From: Rhyzopertha dominica
Lineage: Eukaryota; Arthropoda; Insecta; Coleoptera; Bostrichidae
Assembly (NCBI GenBank): GCA_025024175.1
Contig: QCXZ01000041.1
Location: 36,823,786 to 36,887,785, forward strand
Reading direction: 5' to 3'
DNA: 64,000 bases
A model generated the notes under the pieces. It was not told the origin of the DNA. It saw only the letters and a list, made by a program, of their open reading frames with translations, and did no database searches. Position numbers and translations under genes: made by a program. Shown piece by piece: positions 1 to 10,956 of the stretch; the first letter of the stretch is position 1; the number at the start of each line of letters is the position of its first letter.

Positions 1-417
1 AAAGTGTCTAGGATAGCACGCCCTCATTATCCGGGCTCTACGTGATACCTATTAATTTACCTGCAGAACAGCGTGTAATAACTCGCAGAGAAAATACGAA
101 TACGTTTTTAGATCGAACTGTCTAAATTTAGAAAAGAAACGCGAGCAGTAAAGATGGGTCGTTTGCGTATCCGTTACTGAAAGGCAGCGCTCGTCTTGTT
201 AAAGGGGCATTACGTCTGAATGCGCCTTTTCATGGCGTATTATGTTACAAGGGGATATTTAGTATGGCGTATGACGGAGTTCCAGACGCGTAGGTATATA
301 TTTAAAAACTTGTATACGTAGATGAGGGATTTCTGTCAAGCGAATGAGAGAAATTGGAGATTATTGTACGACTGGTTTACAGAAATCAAATAAATATGTT
401 CAGTGCATTACTATTCG
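1..417. other. Unassigned AT-rich DNA
   Basis: No open frame, RNA gene or repeat boundary could be supported in this stretch by eye. It leads into the degenerate tandem repeat that starts near 418. Confidence 0.5.
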
Positions 418-705
418 TTTCTTAATAAAATGAATAGGTTCATATCCGAACAAAGCGAATACAAACATTTCGTTTTCGCTCATTTATTTGTTTCGAGATA
501 AAACAAGTACTAGTATTTGTTTATTCAATTCCGAATAAGACCAATACCAATATTGGCTTTCTAATATCGTTTTCTAATAAAACGAACACGGATATCCGTT
601 TAATCCCTTCCGAATAAAACCAATACGATTATTCTTTTCCGAGTAAAATGAATACGAATATTCCTGTATTAATTTCCGAACAATACGAATACGCATATTT
701 GTCTA
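418..705. repeat. Degenerate minisatellite (ATAAAACGAATACGAATAT-like unit)
   Basis: A motif close to CCGAATAAAACGAATACGAA followed by a TATTCG-like tail recurs near 422, 495, 531, 574, 609, 639 and 676, at irregular spacings of roughly 30-70 bp. Copies differ by several substitutions and small indels, so this is an old tandem array. No coding potential is seen. Confidence 0.55.
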
Positions 706-889
706 TTCTTATCTAATATTATTTGGGATAATTTTAAACTAGCATTGGTTCTACTGTATTCGAGTAACGAATATATTCGGTACGAGCAGGCAGCTCTAAT
801 CTTTTCATACAATGGAGTAGGAAAAGAAAGCAACATAGGTGTACGACGTATCCTAAGTAAATCATACGCTGAGAATTAATGGACACGAA

Positions 890-2297
890 AATCAGTTTAT
901 GAAAGAATAATAGTAGTCGAAATTAAAGAAATGGGATCAAATACAACAATAGTTATTGCTACATATGAAGAAACGAAGACGACAACTTAACAATTAAGGA
1001 TAACTTTTGGAAGGAGTTAAATTTCGCATAAGAAACTAACAGAAATGTAGTTATTATTTCCGGAAATGGGAAAAGATTGATCGATTTTTGCGCCCAGAAC
1101 GATCTGCCGCTTACAAATACCTTCTATGAACATAAAAACATATACAAATACACCCGAGAAGTGGTAAGCGTACAGGAGATATCATTAATAGATTATGTAT
1201 TAATGGAACGTGATTATATGCCGTAATGAAGAATGTAGAGTCAGACGATGAAATTAGTAACGTTAACTATGTATATGGCAAAGATGTTGATTAAAAGATG
1301 TGAATTTATGAACAGAGAGAAGCAGGGAACGTTAGAGATAAAAATATTAAATCAGTCAAGTCATACAAACTTAATAACATTCAGGTATAGAAAGAGATCA
1401 GAGAAAGGGAAGCTAGGAAGCTCATCACGATCTACAAGAACGCTCACTAGAAGAATTATGGAGTAATTACAAAAATGTGGTAGAATCCACTGGAATCAGT
1501 AATTGTTAAATGAAGAAATCAAGAAAGAGATTAAAAAGAAAAAGTTAATAAAGGATTATTCCTTTGCCAGAACTAAACGGAGACTTTGGGATACATTTAC
1601 ATTCCCAATTTCTTTAAGCGTTTTAACAAACTTGTACACTGTAGATTGAACAATGGGATTTATTGCTATATAAACGTTTCTGAATAAATCACAAACATCT
1701 TGCTGTAAGATTCATTTTAAATTGTTTGCAAATTAAAATTAAACTGTTGTTGCTAAATGCAGAAAATGAAGAGAAGTTACAACAAGATGTAGAGTTGTGG
1801 TAGAATGAGCTAACAAAACGTAAAANGTTAATAAATACGCGCAAGACCTAGGAGTTANAATACAAAGTAATGGAAGTATGGATAAAGAAATAAATGAAAG
1901 AATCACTAGTGCAATAAAGGTGTACCACTCACTAAATAGGACTTTAATAAGTAAAAAGCAAATAAGTGAGAAGACAAAAATGACGGTATACAAGACCATT
2001 TATAGACCAATATTGACATATGGTAGTGAAAGTTGGGTGTTAAGTGATAGACTTTTAAGTAGACTGCAGGCAACGGAGATGAAATACTTGAGACGTGTTA
2101 AAGGGGTGACTAGGATGGACAGAATAAGAAACGACAGAATCAGGTAAGAACTGGAAACAGAGTCGATTAAACAGACTATGGAAGAGAATAAATAAAAGTT
2201 GTTCGGGCACTTGGTGAGAAATGAGAATGAACGAGGAAAGATCAGCAAAACTTGTATGGGAGGCAAAAGTACAAGGAAAGAAAAGAAGAGGAAGACC
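890..2297 (+). pseudogene. Non-LTR retrotransposon (endonuclease-RT LINE), 5' and middle remnant
   Basis: Decayed pieces of an endonuclease/reverse-transcriptase polyprotein lie in order on the plus strand. The endonuclease part (about 890-1230) shows IIVVEIKEMG, KDNFWKELNF and a GNGKRLIDFCAQNDLPLTNT stretch, the region between endonuclease motifs in craft/RTE-like insect LINEs. The RT C-terminal part (about 1740-2297) shows EKLQQDVELW, a near-intact block at 1878-2147 with TVYKTIYRPILTYGSESWVL, and then KLFGHLVRNE and GKKRRGRP. Stops and frameshifts are frequent throughout, so it cannot encode a protein. About 1240-1730 is barely recognisable. The coding text stops abruptly at GGAAGACC (2290-2297) and resumes at 10957, which shows that the material between is an insertion. 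The precise clade is uncertain. Confidence 0.8.
2293..2297. repeat. Target-site duplication AGACC, left copy
   Basis: AGACC occurs here and at 10957-10961, precisely where the LINE coding frame is interrupted and resumes (Arg-Pro codons). Confidence 0.7.
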
Positions 2298-2397
2298 TGT
2301 CACAGGTACGTTTATTTAAACTGTGATTAACAGAAAATACACGTACTGTCGGGGTGTGGGCCGGGAGACGTAAAAGAAAACACTTTGTGGTACTATT

Positions 2398-2402
2398 AAT
2401 AT
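2398..2402. repeat. Target-site duplication AATAT, left of BEL element
   Basis: AATAT directly precedes the 5' LTR and directly follows the 3' LTR (9505-9509). A 5-bp duplication is usual for BEL/Pao integration. Confidence 0.85.
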
Positions 2403-3294
2403 TGTTGTGAAAACCCCATTCACAATATTAAACTAGTATGTAGCGACCTTTGGTAGCGAGACCGAATTACAGGTTTCCCTAGTTACCACATGATTACAAA
2501 AAAAGCAACCCCGCTAAAAATCCTTCTAAATGTCAGGCGTGATCCCAGTTATCCCTTGTTGTTAATTACCAGTTTTAAAGTTAATCTCCCAGACGTTTGT
2601 TCCCTTGGGGTACACTCCGAGCTGGAAAACGGCTACCCCTTTGCAAAAATTACATTTTGGCCACGTTCCGGTAAGGTGTCAGAAAAACTACGATTTTTGC
2701 TGTCAAACTGACAGCGACCCCCGGCAANTACCATTTGCCATCCCCAACGAGTATTATACTCCTGACGCTTCATCATCCCCGGTGCAAACCATTTGCCACC
2801 CTCAACCATAGCATACTCCTGACGCTTCGCCATCCCCGATGCATACCATTTACCACCCTCAACGAGTAGCATACCCCTGACGCTTCGCCACCGGAATGCA
2901 GTGAGTAGCCTGAACGTTTCTCAGGTACTGACGACTAACATTGGTAAGCGAGCCTGCCCAATTTTGCTTTAATACCAGAGTGTCGTGGTAAAAACTATCT
3001 CAAACGCACAAACGCTTATAAACCACCTTTTTTAACGTGTGCACATTAGATTCGTGTGCGTATTAGTATTGTAATAAATAAGTAGGTAGTAACATTAGAG
3101 TTAGACCGAATTTTGTCAAAGTAACACTGTTCTTGTAAATAAATTTAAGTTTATGGAGGCGTGCGTATTTTTGTGTTAATAATAAAGTTTCTTACAGTAT
3201 AGAGATCTGTGGATGGTTCACTACTAAGGTGACCAGATTAATCACCTCCCCTTCTTTATGGTAGGTTACAAAAAGGAAAACAGTTGCCTATCCA
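2403..3294 (+). repeat. 5' LTR of BEL/Pao element
   Basis: Matches 8613-9504 over its full length. It starts TG and ends CA. The U3 part contains about three tandem copies of a 57-58 bp unit starting ACCATTTGCC at 2730, 2788 and 2845, each with a CCTGACGCTTC block. An AATAAA polyadenylation signal is at 3181-3186. Confidence 0.93.
2730..2900 (+). repeat. Tandem 57-58 bp repeats inside the LTR
   Basis: Three imperfect copies begin with ACCATTTGCC/ACCATTTACC at 2730, 2788 and 2845. The same array is present in the 3' LTR from about 8940. Such U3 repeats often carry promoter or enhancer elements; that role is inference here. Confidence 0.7.
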
Positions 3295-3300
3295 TAAAAA

Positions 3301-3318
3301 TGGTCCTTCGAGCCGGAT
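3301..3318 (+). promoter_or_regulatory. Primer binding site, tRNA-Tyr type
   Basis: TGGTCCTTCGAGCCGGAT lies 6 nt after the 5' LTR. It is complementary to the 3' end of insect tRNA-Tyr (…ATCCGGCTCGAAGGA plus CCA), whose acceptor arm starts CCTTCGA. It would prime minus-strand DNA synthesis. Confidence 0.8.
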
Positions 3319-3502
3319 CCGTGAAGTTTCAGTTTGTTAAAAATTGTTAATTGAACTTAATTCGCGGAACGGTATTTATCTTTTTTATAAACTCGCCTTC
3401 AGCTCATATCGTTAACGCCTCCATAACACTTTTGCCTACGTGCTTATCTCCTTGTCGTTCTCTTTGTTAAAATAGTTTTAGTATTTGCTTATATTGTCAG
3501 AA

Positions 3503-4636
3503 ATGGAAGATCTAGAAACCCACAAAAATAAACGCACTCGTGCAAAAGCTAGCTTGACTAGAGTACAAAACTGGACTGAACAAAATAAAACCAGTGCAAA
3601 TAGTGTGTACCTAAAGACTAAAGAAGAACAACTCAAAACTGCATCACCAATGTCTATTCAACTCCCAAAAATAAATATAAAGACTTTTACCGGTAAAATG
3701 GATGAGTGGACACCATTTTATCAATTGTTTAAGGCATTAATTGCTGATAATGTAAATTTAACAGGTGCTCAGAAATTTATGTACTTGAAAGGATGTTTGG
3801 CTGCTGAACCCTCAAAATTAGTAGAAAATTTAGCTGTAACTGATGATAATTTCAGGATAGCTTTAAGTTTGTTACAAAAGCGATATGAAAATAAAATCGC
3901 GACGGTTAATGCTCACTTTATAGCACTATTTGAAGGTCCCTGTATAAATAAATGTAATGCTACGACACTCAGGGACTTTGTGACAAATGCGAATAAAAAT
4001 TTAGAAGCATTAAAGAATTTAAAATACTCACACAAACAATTGTGGGAATTTCTCTCTATTTACTTGTTAAGTAAAAAANTAGATTTTGGATCCCGCAAGG
4101 CATTTGAATCTGAACGCAAAGTAGATGAACTGCCAACTCTTCCAGAGTTCATAGAGTTTTTTTAAATAAGGTGTACCGTATTAGAGAACCTAGCTAGTAC
4201 TGATACACCTCCGCAGAGAAAACCAGTGAAGGCATCCACTTTTCATACATCTGTTGTAAGTCAAGTACCTCAGAATCCGTCTTGCTTATATTGTAACGAT
4301 GCCTATCACAGAATTTACACTTGTTATAAATTTAAAAATTTGTCTGTCGCGGAAAGAAAGCAATTTGTGAAAGAAAATAGGCTTTGCTCTAATTGTTTAG
4401 GATCGAAGCACTCACTAACTCAATGTAAGACTAAAGGTTGCGCACTGTGTTCCCAGCGACACCATACTCTGCTGCACTTAAATTATAGCCCCAAGAACAC
4501 ACATTCTCACGAGTCTAGACCTAATCAACATAATACACAGAAAGTATCTCGCTCTATACCTGAAACCAGTTCATCTAGTCAAAACCCTCAGTCGAATGTC
4601 AAAATTGTCATGTTTTACTCTCTACTGCTTGTGTGA
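3503..4636 (+). pseudogene. gag: BEL/Pao gag (capsid and nucleocapsid), broken
   Basis: The first suitable ATG is at 3503 (MEDLETHKNK). A DUF1759-like capsid region follows, with KTFTGKMDEWTPFYQLFKAL near residue 65. A TAA at 4163-4165 in a T-rich run interrupts the frame. The same frame then continues to 4636 with two zinc knuckles of the form C-x2-C-x4-H-x4-C: CLYCNDAYHRIYTC and CSNCLGSKHSLTQC. A further Cys/His cluster (GCALCSQRHHTLLH) follows, typical of Pao nucleocapsids. The frame is lost around 4600-4632 before the protease. One N is at 4079. In a working element Gag would form cytoplasmic virus-like particles and bind the genomic RNA. This copy is truncated. Confidence 0.88.
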
Positions 4637-5562
4637 AACTCTATACTTCTGAGGGAAATCAAATAATTGCACGAGCTCTCTTAGACAGTGGATCCCAGAA
4701 TTCATTTATAACCGATGAATTAGTAAAGACTTTGGGTTATGCCCCATATTACAACCCCCTCTCTATTTCAGGAATAACACAGTTTAGCACTAGTTGTAAT
4801 AATATGGTGAATGTAACTCTGTACTCAAATGTTCTCCCTCAAAAACACTTTGAAATTTCTTGCGCCATTTTACCCAAAATAACTTGCAAACTCCCGCAAG
4901 TCCCCCTAGATCCGAAAGGCTTAAATATTCCTAGCGATATTGCCTTGGCTGATCCGAACTTTTTTGATCCATCAGATATAGATATGTTAATTGGTGCAGA
5001 TCTATACCCTCGTTTACTCACCCAAGGTATTTTCAATCTAGGAAATCACCTTCCCGAACTACAGAACACTTATCTTGGTTGCATATTATCGGGAAATGTG
5101 CAGAATATATGTACTCGACTTAATGCACGATCAGTTCATTTTTGTCATTGCTCAGTTACACACTCAATAAAGCCCAATACTGTTTCTCTCTTTGTTCAGT
5201 CACAAGCTGAACAGACCCCAATTGATCAGTTACTGTCAAATTTTTGGAATTTGGAACAAATTCCAAACAAACTCCCTCTTTCGCACGAAGATAAATGTGC
5301 GAAAGAAATATTCAAAGAAACTACAAAAATCTTGGAAAATGGTGTCTTTCAAGTTAATCTTCCTTTAAAAACTCCTAGTGAAGCATCAAATCTTGGTGAT
5401 TCGCTATCAGTAGCAAAACGAAGGTTCTTTAACTTAGAGAAGAAATTTATAAAACACCCAGAATACTTCAAAGAATACAAAGGCTTTATCGACGAATACA
5501 TATCGTTGAACCATGGAAAATTCACCCCGCTTAACCCGATAAATCCACACTCTCAACCATAA
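4633..5562 (+). pseudogene. pol: BEL/Pao aspartic protease and linker region of pol
   Basis: Frame 1 opens here without a natural start and is the continuation of the gag-pol frame after a frameshift. ARALLDSGSQNSFI carries the catalytic Asp-Ser-Gly (Asp codon 4684-4686) of the peptidase A17/DUF1758 family. Downstream IDMLIGADLYPRLL is the second conserved Pao protease block. The linker to the RT (ending near LNHGKF) is recognisable. A TAA at 5560-5562 ends the segment, but the same frame continues at once into the RT (LPHHAVIRE), so this is a nonsense mutation rather than a gene end. Confidence 0.86.
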
Positions 5563-6996
5563 TGTTTTCTTCCTCATCATGCCGTTATAAGAGAGCAAGC
5601 TACCTCCACCAAGGTGCGAGTGGTTTTCGATGGATCTTGTAAAACATCAAGTGGTCTTTCCCTTAACGACATTTTGTTCAAAAGTTTTCAGGTACAGCCT
5701 GATCTCTATGACATACTTACTCGTTTCAGAGCTTTTAAATATGTACTAACATCCGATATCGAAAAGCTGTTTCGTCAGGTTATAGTTAATCCTGATCAGC
5801 GATTTCTGCAAAACATTCTTTGGAGGGATAGTCCCCAGGAGCCCTTACAATGTATTGAATTGCATACTGTCACTTTTGGTTTAAACTGCTCCCCGTATCT
5901 TGCTACAAGAGTGCTTAAAGAAATAGCTATTACAAACATAGATTCATTTCCCTTGGCAGCAAACGCGTTGCTTTATCAATGTTACGTAAACGACATTCTC
6001 TGTGGATGCGATAACGTTGACGAATTAAAAGAACTATTTATCGAACTAAACTCTCTTTTGAATGCACATGGATTTATGCTACACAAGTGGTGTTCCAATT
6101 CGGAACAGTTTTTGGAGAACATATCTGCAGAAAAAACTAAAGAGTATGACTTCAAAGTTGATGAAACTCCCAATAAAGTCCTTGGTCTTAAATGGAATTC
6201 CATTTCAGATGTGCTTTTCATATCTGTACCCCAAACACTCCCAGTAGGTGAGATTACAAAGAGAGAAATATTATCCGTGATATCTCGGTGTTTCGATCCG
6301 CTAGGTCTTATTTCACTTGTCATAGTTGTAGGCAAACTCCTAATGCAATCACTTTGGCGTCTTAAAATAGNTTGGGATACGCCTATATCAAACNAAGCCA
6401 TTCTTCAAGAGTGGAGCAACTTTGTAGTAAATCTTCCTCGATTAAGGGATCTAAAAATTCCTCGATATCTTTGTAAGAATAAAGCGATTGTCTCCACACA
6501 AGTGCATGGATTATGTGACGCTAGCACCAAGGCATATGCAGCTTGTGTGTATCTTCGCGCTGTTTATGATGATCGATCAGTGTCATGTAATTTAATCTCG
6601 TCAAAATCTAGAGTCGCTCGAATCAAAACAGTAACTCTTCCCAGACTCGAACTATGTGCAATGGTCTTGTTATCCAAACTCGTCACCCAACTGTTATCAA
6701 TAATTGGGGACAAATTCTCAATTGACTCCACTAATTTATGGTCGGACTCTCAAATTGCCTTATGTTGGATAAAATCCCCTGCCGCTCGCTGGTCTGTCTT
6801 TGTTGGGCATAGAGTAGCTCTCATTCAAGATTTAACCTGGAGGTGTGAATGGAGACACATAAAATCACAAGACAACCCAGCTGATCTTCCATCCCGGGGT
6901 GTGCTACCTCAAAATGCTATTAATTGCAAACTCTGGCTCAATGGTCCAGCTTTTTTGCATGCTCAAAAGGTTGAGCTTTCTGAATTCGAAAACTAA
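5563..6996 (+). pseudogene. pol: BEL/Pao reverse transcriptase and RNase H region of pol
   Basis: This continues the same frame after the 5560 stop. RT motifs include LRVVFDGS-like VRVVFDGSCKTSSG, LTSDIEKLFRQV (first catalytic Asp region) and FGLNCSPYLATR. The catalytic box reads Y-V-N-D (5983-5994), with Asn at codon 5989-5991 in place of the first Asp of YVDD, predicted to abolish polymerisation. RNase H motifs are all visible: LCDAST, LPRLELCAM, WSDSQIALCWI and NPADLPSRG. Ns lie at 6371 and 6394. The frame shifts near 6980-6996, where the sense continues in frame 2. RT and RNase H would copy the element's RNA into DNA inside particles. Confidence 0.9.
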
Positions 6997-7264
6997 CGCG
7001 GAAATAGAACTCCCTGAAGAAAGAAAAGCTAATTCCTGCCTAAATCTCACCGAACATGACTTTTGGAATAGTCTATTTCATAAGTTCTCTAGCTTCTCTA
7101 AGTTGAATCGAACACTCGCTTATCTTTTAAGATTTATTTATAACTGTAGAAATTCGAAGTCTCAGAACACTGGAATTCTTTCTGTAAATGAACTTCAGGA
7201 AGCATGTTTTCTGATCGTAAGGAAATTGCAGCAACAATATTTTCCCAAGGAGATCACCGACTGA
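6950..7264 (+). pseudogene. pol: BEL/Pao pol linker between RNase H and integrase
   Basis: After the frameshift near 6980, frame 2 carries the expected linker: EHDFWNSLFHKFSSFSKLNR, LAYLLRFIYNC and RKLQQQYFPKEI. It reaches a stop at 7264, while the homologous sense moves back to frame 1 near 7250 (LKSNRTLTNKGLFSLKPF). Two opposite frameshifts therefore bracket this linker. Confidence 0.8.
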
Positions 7265-8397
7265 AGAGTAACAGAACTCTAACTAACAAAGGTTTGTTTT
7301 CCCTAAAACCTTTTTTCCAGGAAGAGAATCAATTAATTCGTGTGGTTGGTCGATTGGAAAATGCTGACATTCTATACGATCAAAAACATCCCATTTTGTT
7401 ACCATCTAACAACTACGTGGTCTCTCTAATGCTCAAGTATGAGTACTTACGACTGGCTCATGCCGGAGCACAAACGGTACTTTCTAATATTAGATTGAGG
7501 TATTGGCCCTTAAATGGTTTAAGACAGATAAAGAAAGTCATACGAAACTGTCTCATATACCATCGATTCAAAGCCCAGCCGGCTCAACAGATTATGGCTG
7601 ATATTCCCAGAGATCGCGTGTAGATTACGCGTCCATTTCAAAAGGTTGGAGTAGACTACGGTGGACCTTTCTTTTTAAGATCTTCCAGTTTGCGAAAATC
7701 ATCCCTTATAAAATGTTATATAGCTGTATTTGTTTGTTTTGTCACGAAGTGTGTTCACATAGAACTNGTGAGCAGCTTGTCCACTGAAGCCTATTTGANG
7801 ACTTTAAAACGATTTATCTCTCGTAGAGGAAATCCCACACTCATCTATAGTGACAATGCCACCAACTTTTTAGGAGCCAGCAATCAGTTAAAAGAACTGC
7901 GTGATTTCTTTAAAACAAAAAGGCATTCAGAGGCAGTTCAGGAATTTCTCTCTAACTCCGAAATCGAATTTAAATTCATCCCTCCAAGGAGTCCTCATTG
8001 GGGAGGCTTATGGGAGTCAGCGATAAAGGGCGCTAAATATCATATTAAAAGATTGATAGGTAATGCTCATATCACGTTCGAGCAATTTTCAACCATACTT
8101 GTACAAATCGAGGCTATATTGAACTCGAGACCTCTCTGTCCCCTATCTAACGACCCTAATGACTTAAGGTGTATTACTCCAGGTCACTTTTTAATAGGAT
8201 CAGCTTTAACCACATATCCTGAAAAGGATCTCTCACACCTTCCCGATAATCGCTTATCCTTTTATCAACTGTTATCCAAAATTCAGCAAACGTTTTGGAA
8301 ACGCTGGTCGGTAGAGTATCTTAATAGACTTCAGCATCGCCCAAAATGGCTACATTCTTCCGCAAACTTAAACGTTGGTGAAATGTTCTTCTAAAAG
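7250..8397 (+). pseudogene. pol: BEL/Pao integrase, interrupted by one TAG
   Basis: In frame 1 the zinc-binding region begins at LIRVVGRLENAD and includes RLAHAGAQTVL. The usual Cys-x2-Cys has become C-L-I-Y, so the metal site is damaged. A TAG at 7621-7623 follows RDRV; the frame then continues through the catalytic core. The three acidic residues are present: Asp in VDYGGPF (codon 7654), Asp in YSDNATNF (7852) and Glu in WGGLWESAIKGA (8014). C-terminal FWKRWSVEYLNRLQHRPKW belongs to the DUF5641-type domain of BEL/Pao. Ns are at 7767 and 7799. Integrase would insert the cDNA into the host genome. Confidence 0.9.
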
Positions 8398-8570
8398 AGG
8401 ATGACTCCCCTGTGATGTGTTAGCCATTAGGAAGAATATTAGAAATAAAGGTAGCAGCTGACGGAAAGGTCAGGCTTGTTAAAGTCAAAACGCAAAAGAG
8501 AGAATATTTCCGCAGTATAACAAAAATTTGCCCCCTTCCCCAAGATGATGGTGCCTGTGCTAATAGATAG
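8386..8570 (+). pseudogene. pol: BEL/Pao pol C-terminal tail (DUF5641-like), frameshifted
   Basis: Frame 1 stops at 8392-8394, but a neighbouring frame continues the family tail: LLKEDDSPVM, then a TAG near 8421, then PLGRILEIKVAADGKVRLVK and ITKICPLPQ, ending TAG at 8568-8570. This places the true pol end about 40 bp before the 3' LTR. Confidence 0.75.
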
Positions 8571-8612
8571 ATACTCTTAATTTGAAGGTCCCAGACTTCA
8601 ACCCGGGGTGTA

Positions 8613-9504
8613 TGTTGTGAAAACCCCATTCACAATATTAAACTAGTATGTAGCGACCTTTGGTAGCGAGACCGAATTACAGGTTTTCCTACTTACCACA
8701 TGATTACAAAAGAAAGTAACCCCGCTAAAAATCCCTCTAAACGTCAGGCGTGATCCCAGTTATCCCTTGTTGTTAATTACCAGTTTTAAAGTTGATCTCC
8801 CAGACGTTTGTTCCCTTGGGGTACACTCCGAGCTGGAAAACGGCTACCCCTTTGCAAAAATTACATTTTGGCCACGCTCCGGTAAGGTGTCAGAAAAACT
8901 ACGATTTTTGCTGTCAAATTGACAGCGATCCCCGGCAAATACCATTTGCCACCCCCAACGAGTATTATACTCCTGACGCTTCATCATCCCCGGTGCATAC
9001 CATTTGCCACCCTCAACCATAGCATACTCCTGACGCTTCGCCATCCCCGATGCATACCATTTACCACCCTCAACGAGTAGCGTACCCCTGACGCTTCGCC
9101 ACCGGAATGCAGTGAGTAGCCTGAACGTTTCTCAGGTACTGACGACTAACATTGGTAAGCGAGCCTGCCCAATTTTGCATTTATACCAGAGTGTCGTGGT
9201 AAAAACTATCTCAAACGCACAAACGCTTATAAACCACCTTTTTTAACGTGTGCACATTAGATTCGTGTGCGTATTAGTATTGTTATAAATAAGTAGGTAG
9301 TAACATTAGAGTTAGACCGAATTTTGTCAAAGTAACACTGTTCTTGTAAATAAATTTAGGTTTATGGAGGCGTGCGTTTTTTTGCGTTAATAATAAAGTT
9401 TCTTACAGTATAGAGATCTGTGGATGGTTCACTACTGAGGTGACCAGATTAATCACCTCCCCTTCTTTATGGTAGGTACAAAAAGGAAAACAGTTACCTA
9501 TCCA
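8613..9504 (+). repeat. 3' LTR of BEL/Pao element
   Basis: Same ends and internal tandem units as the 5' LTR; AATAAA at 9392-9397. The upstream polypurine tract is not obvious: the nearest candidate is the short CCCGGGGTGTA run at 8602-8612. AATAT at 9505-9509 completes the target duplication. Confidence 0.93.
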
Positions 9505-9509
9505 AATAT

Positions 9510-10956
9510 AATGAAACCAATAAAATGCCACGAGAATCAAAAATAAATAAATAGTCACCTGGGATTTCACCGTGATTGTCCAACTCACGCGTCGCTGCGC
9601 CGTGCTGCTGCGTTCCACGAGGTCCTTTTTAAGAGGGGCGTTTACCTAGAGCGAATCGGGTCATTTTAAGCACCTACCGTTTTACATTTTACCGAGTTAT
9701 TCGAAACTTTTTCGAAGTGAAATTTTGACACGACAATGACAAAAGATGTAGCTACAACGTAGAGATTGAGTTTTTTCTGAATTTGGTACGGTAATGTATA
9801 TATATATATGTTGTTATATTTTGCTTACAAATGCGTATTTTTGGCAAGCTATTTCTCGAAAACTAAGGCACATAAACGAAAAATTCGAACTCCACGTTAT
9901 AGCTACATATTTCTTTCTACACTACCAAAAACATGATCACGATAAGTGAGTAAAAACGTTCAAAAAATCTAAAACCCCAAACCCTTTCGCACGAGTCCGT
10001 CACGAGAGCGGAATGCGAATGCCCATCCCCACCAGGTCCGTCGCGTGGTATCCAGTGAACAGTGAGGCTAGGATGCAATCCTGTCGGGAACGATCGAGCG
10101 GTAAACGATCTATTCCGATATGACTGGATTTCAAAGATTGTATGTCTAATTACACGTGGCCAGTTTAATGTTAAAAGCTCTTTCACATTAATTTACTGTC
10201 TGCCGAAGCAATGGGGAGGCGGAAGGAAAATTATTATAAAAGTTCCTCCTGAAATCATAGTCGATATGCAGTTGGAATGAAATGTTATATAGTTCATATT
10301 TACAGAAATAAATGGGTTATTCCATATTTTGCATAACTTGGTATAATATCATAGTAAGTTACTAATATCATGCTTACTTTTTTATGCACACCCTACAGTC
10401 AGCAATTTTTCGAATATTAGTTTAGCCCGTCTCTTGCTCGTACGATCTTTACGGGATTTTAACCTATCGGCTACCCTCTTACGTCCCATGGTCCGCTGGT
10501 AATATGGGTTGCATAGTTTACATTTCTGCGCGATCGCTCCAAGTAAATGCCCCTCTTAACGCCACACCGAAAAACAATCCTTGACCTTGAATGCCAGCCG
10601 GGCCACACCGATACGCTGAACCCGGGGCAACAGGCTGAACGCCCGCTGAAAAGCCTCGCTGCAACGGCCCTCTCCACCACACAGTCTGCCTACAATGGTA
10701 ACTTTCTTTTGTCGCCGTCTCAACCGCTTGGGAGTTGCGACACCGCTGAAAGAATTAATTCTTCGAGGCACTCCGTGTGCTCGACTACCTGGAGCAGCGG
10801 ACGCGGACACTACTCTAGTCAAAAGCGCGTTCGTCTTTCCGGATTCATTACCAGTCACCGAAAACATTCACTCGGCATCCCACAATACAATCCTGTCATC
10901 ATCAACGGTTGCCTAGCTAATAGGCTTACCACGGCCGGTAACGAGCGAACCATTGC
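9510..10956. other. Right part of the unidentified outer insertion
   Basis: AT-rich DNA with a short (TA)n run near 9797 and a segment resembling internal parts of insect repeats (CTATTTCTCGAAAACTAAGG near 9851) passes into a GC-rich 450-bp block (about 10500-10956). Overlapping open frames on both strands in the GC-rich block show no recognised domain. Those extending past 10956 are chimeric with the LINE and are not genes. Confidence 0.5.

Larger units (their letters stand above)
2403..9504 (+). mobile_element. BEL/Pao LTR retrotransposon, complete structure but defective coding
   Basis: A 7.1 kb element bounded by two 892-bp direct LTRs starting TGTTGTGAAAACC and ending CCTATCCA, flanked by 5-bp duplications. 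The interior holds, in BEL/Pao order, gag with two CCHC zinc knuckles, an aspartic protease, Pao-type RT, RNase H, integrase and the DUF5641-like C-terminal domain. By visual comparison the LTRs differ at about two dozen positions, or roughly 97% identity, so the insertion is moderately old. The reading frame is broken at about 4163, 4600-4632, 5560, 6980, 7250, 7621, 8390 and 8421. The element is therefore non-autonomous today, although LTRs, primer site and polyadenylation signal remain. Confidence 0.93.
2298..10956. mobile_element. Unidentified insertion into the LINE, itself split by the BEL/Pao element
   Basis: The LINE reading frame breaks at 2297 and resumes at 10957, with AGACC on both sides (2293-2297 and 10957-10961). 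This fits a 5-bp target-site duplication. Without the BEL element and its duplicated AATAT, the insert is about 1.55 kb (2298-2402 plus 9510-10956). It begins TGTCACAGG and ends CCATTGC with no obvious terminal inverted repeat. A 5-bp duplication with a TG start would suit a solo LTR, but the 3' end is not CA, so the class is open. The right 450 bp are much more GC-rich than the surroundings. A short inverted similarity links AAGAGGGGCGTTTACC near 9631 to the opposite strand near 10556. No transposase or RT motif is seen. Confidence 0.6.

Noticed and set aside
9628..10556. Terminal inverted repeat of a DNA transposon (AAGAGGGGCGTTTACC and its inverse)
   Set aside because: Similarity covers only about 25 bp, is internal to the insertion borders defined by the AGACC duplication, and has no flanking duplications of its own.
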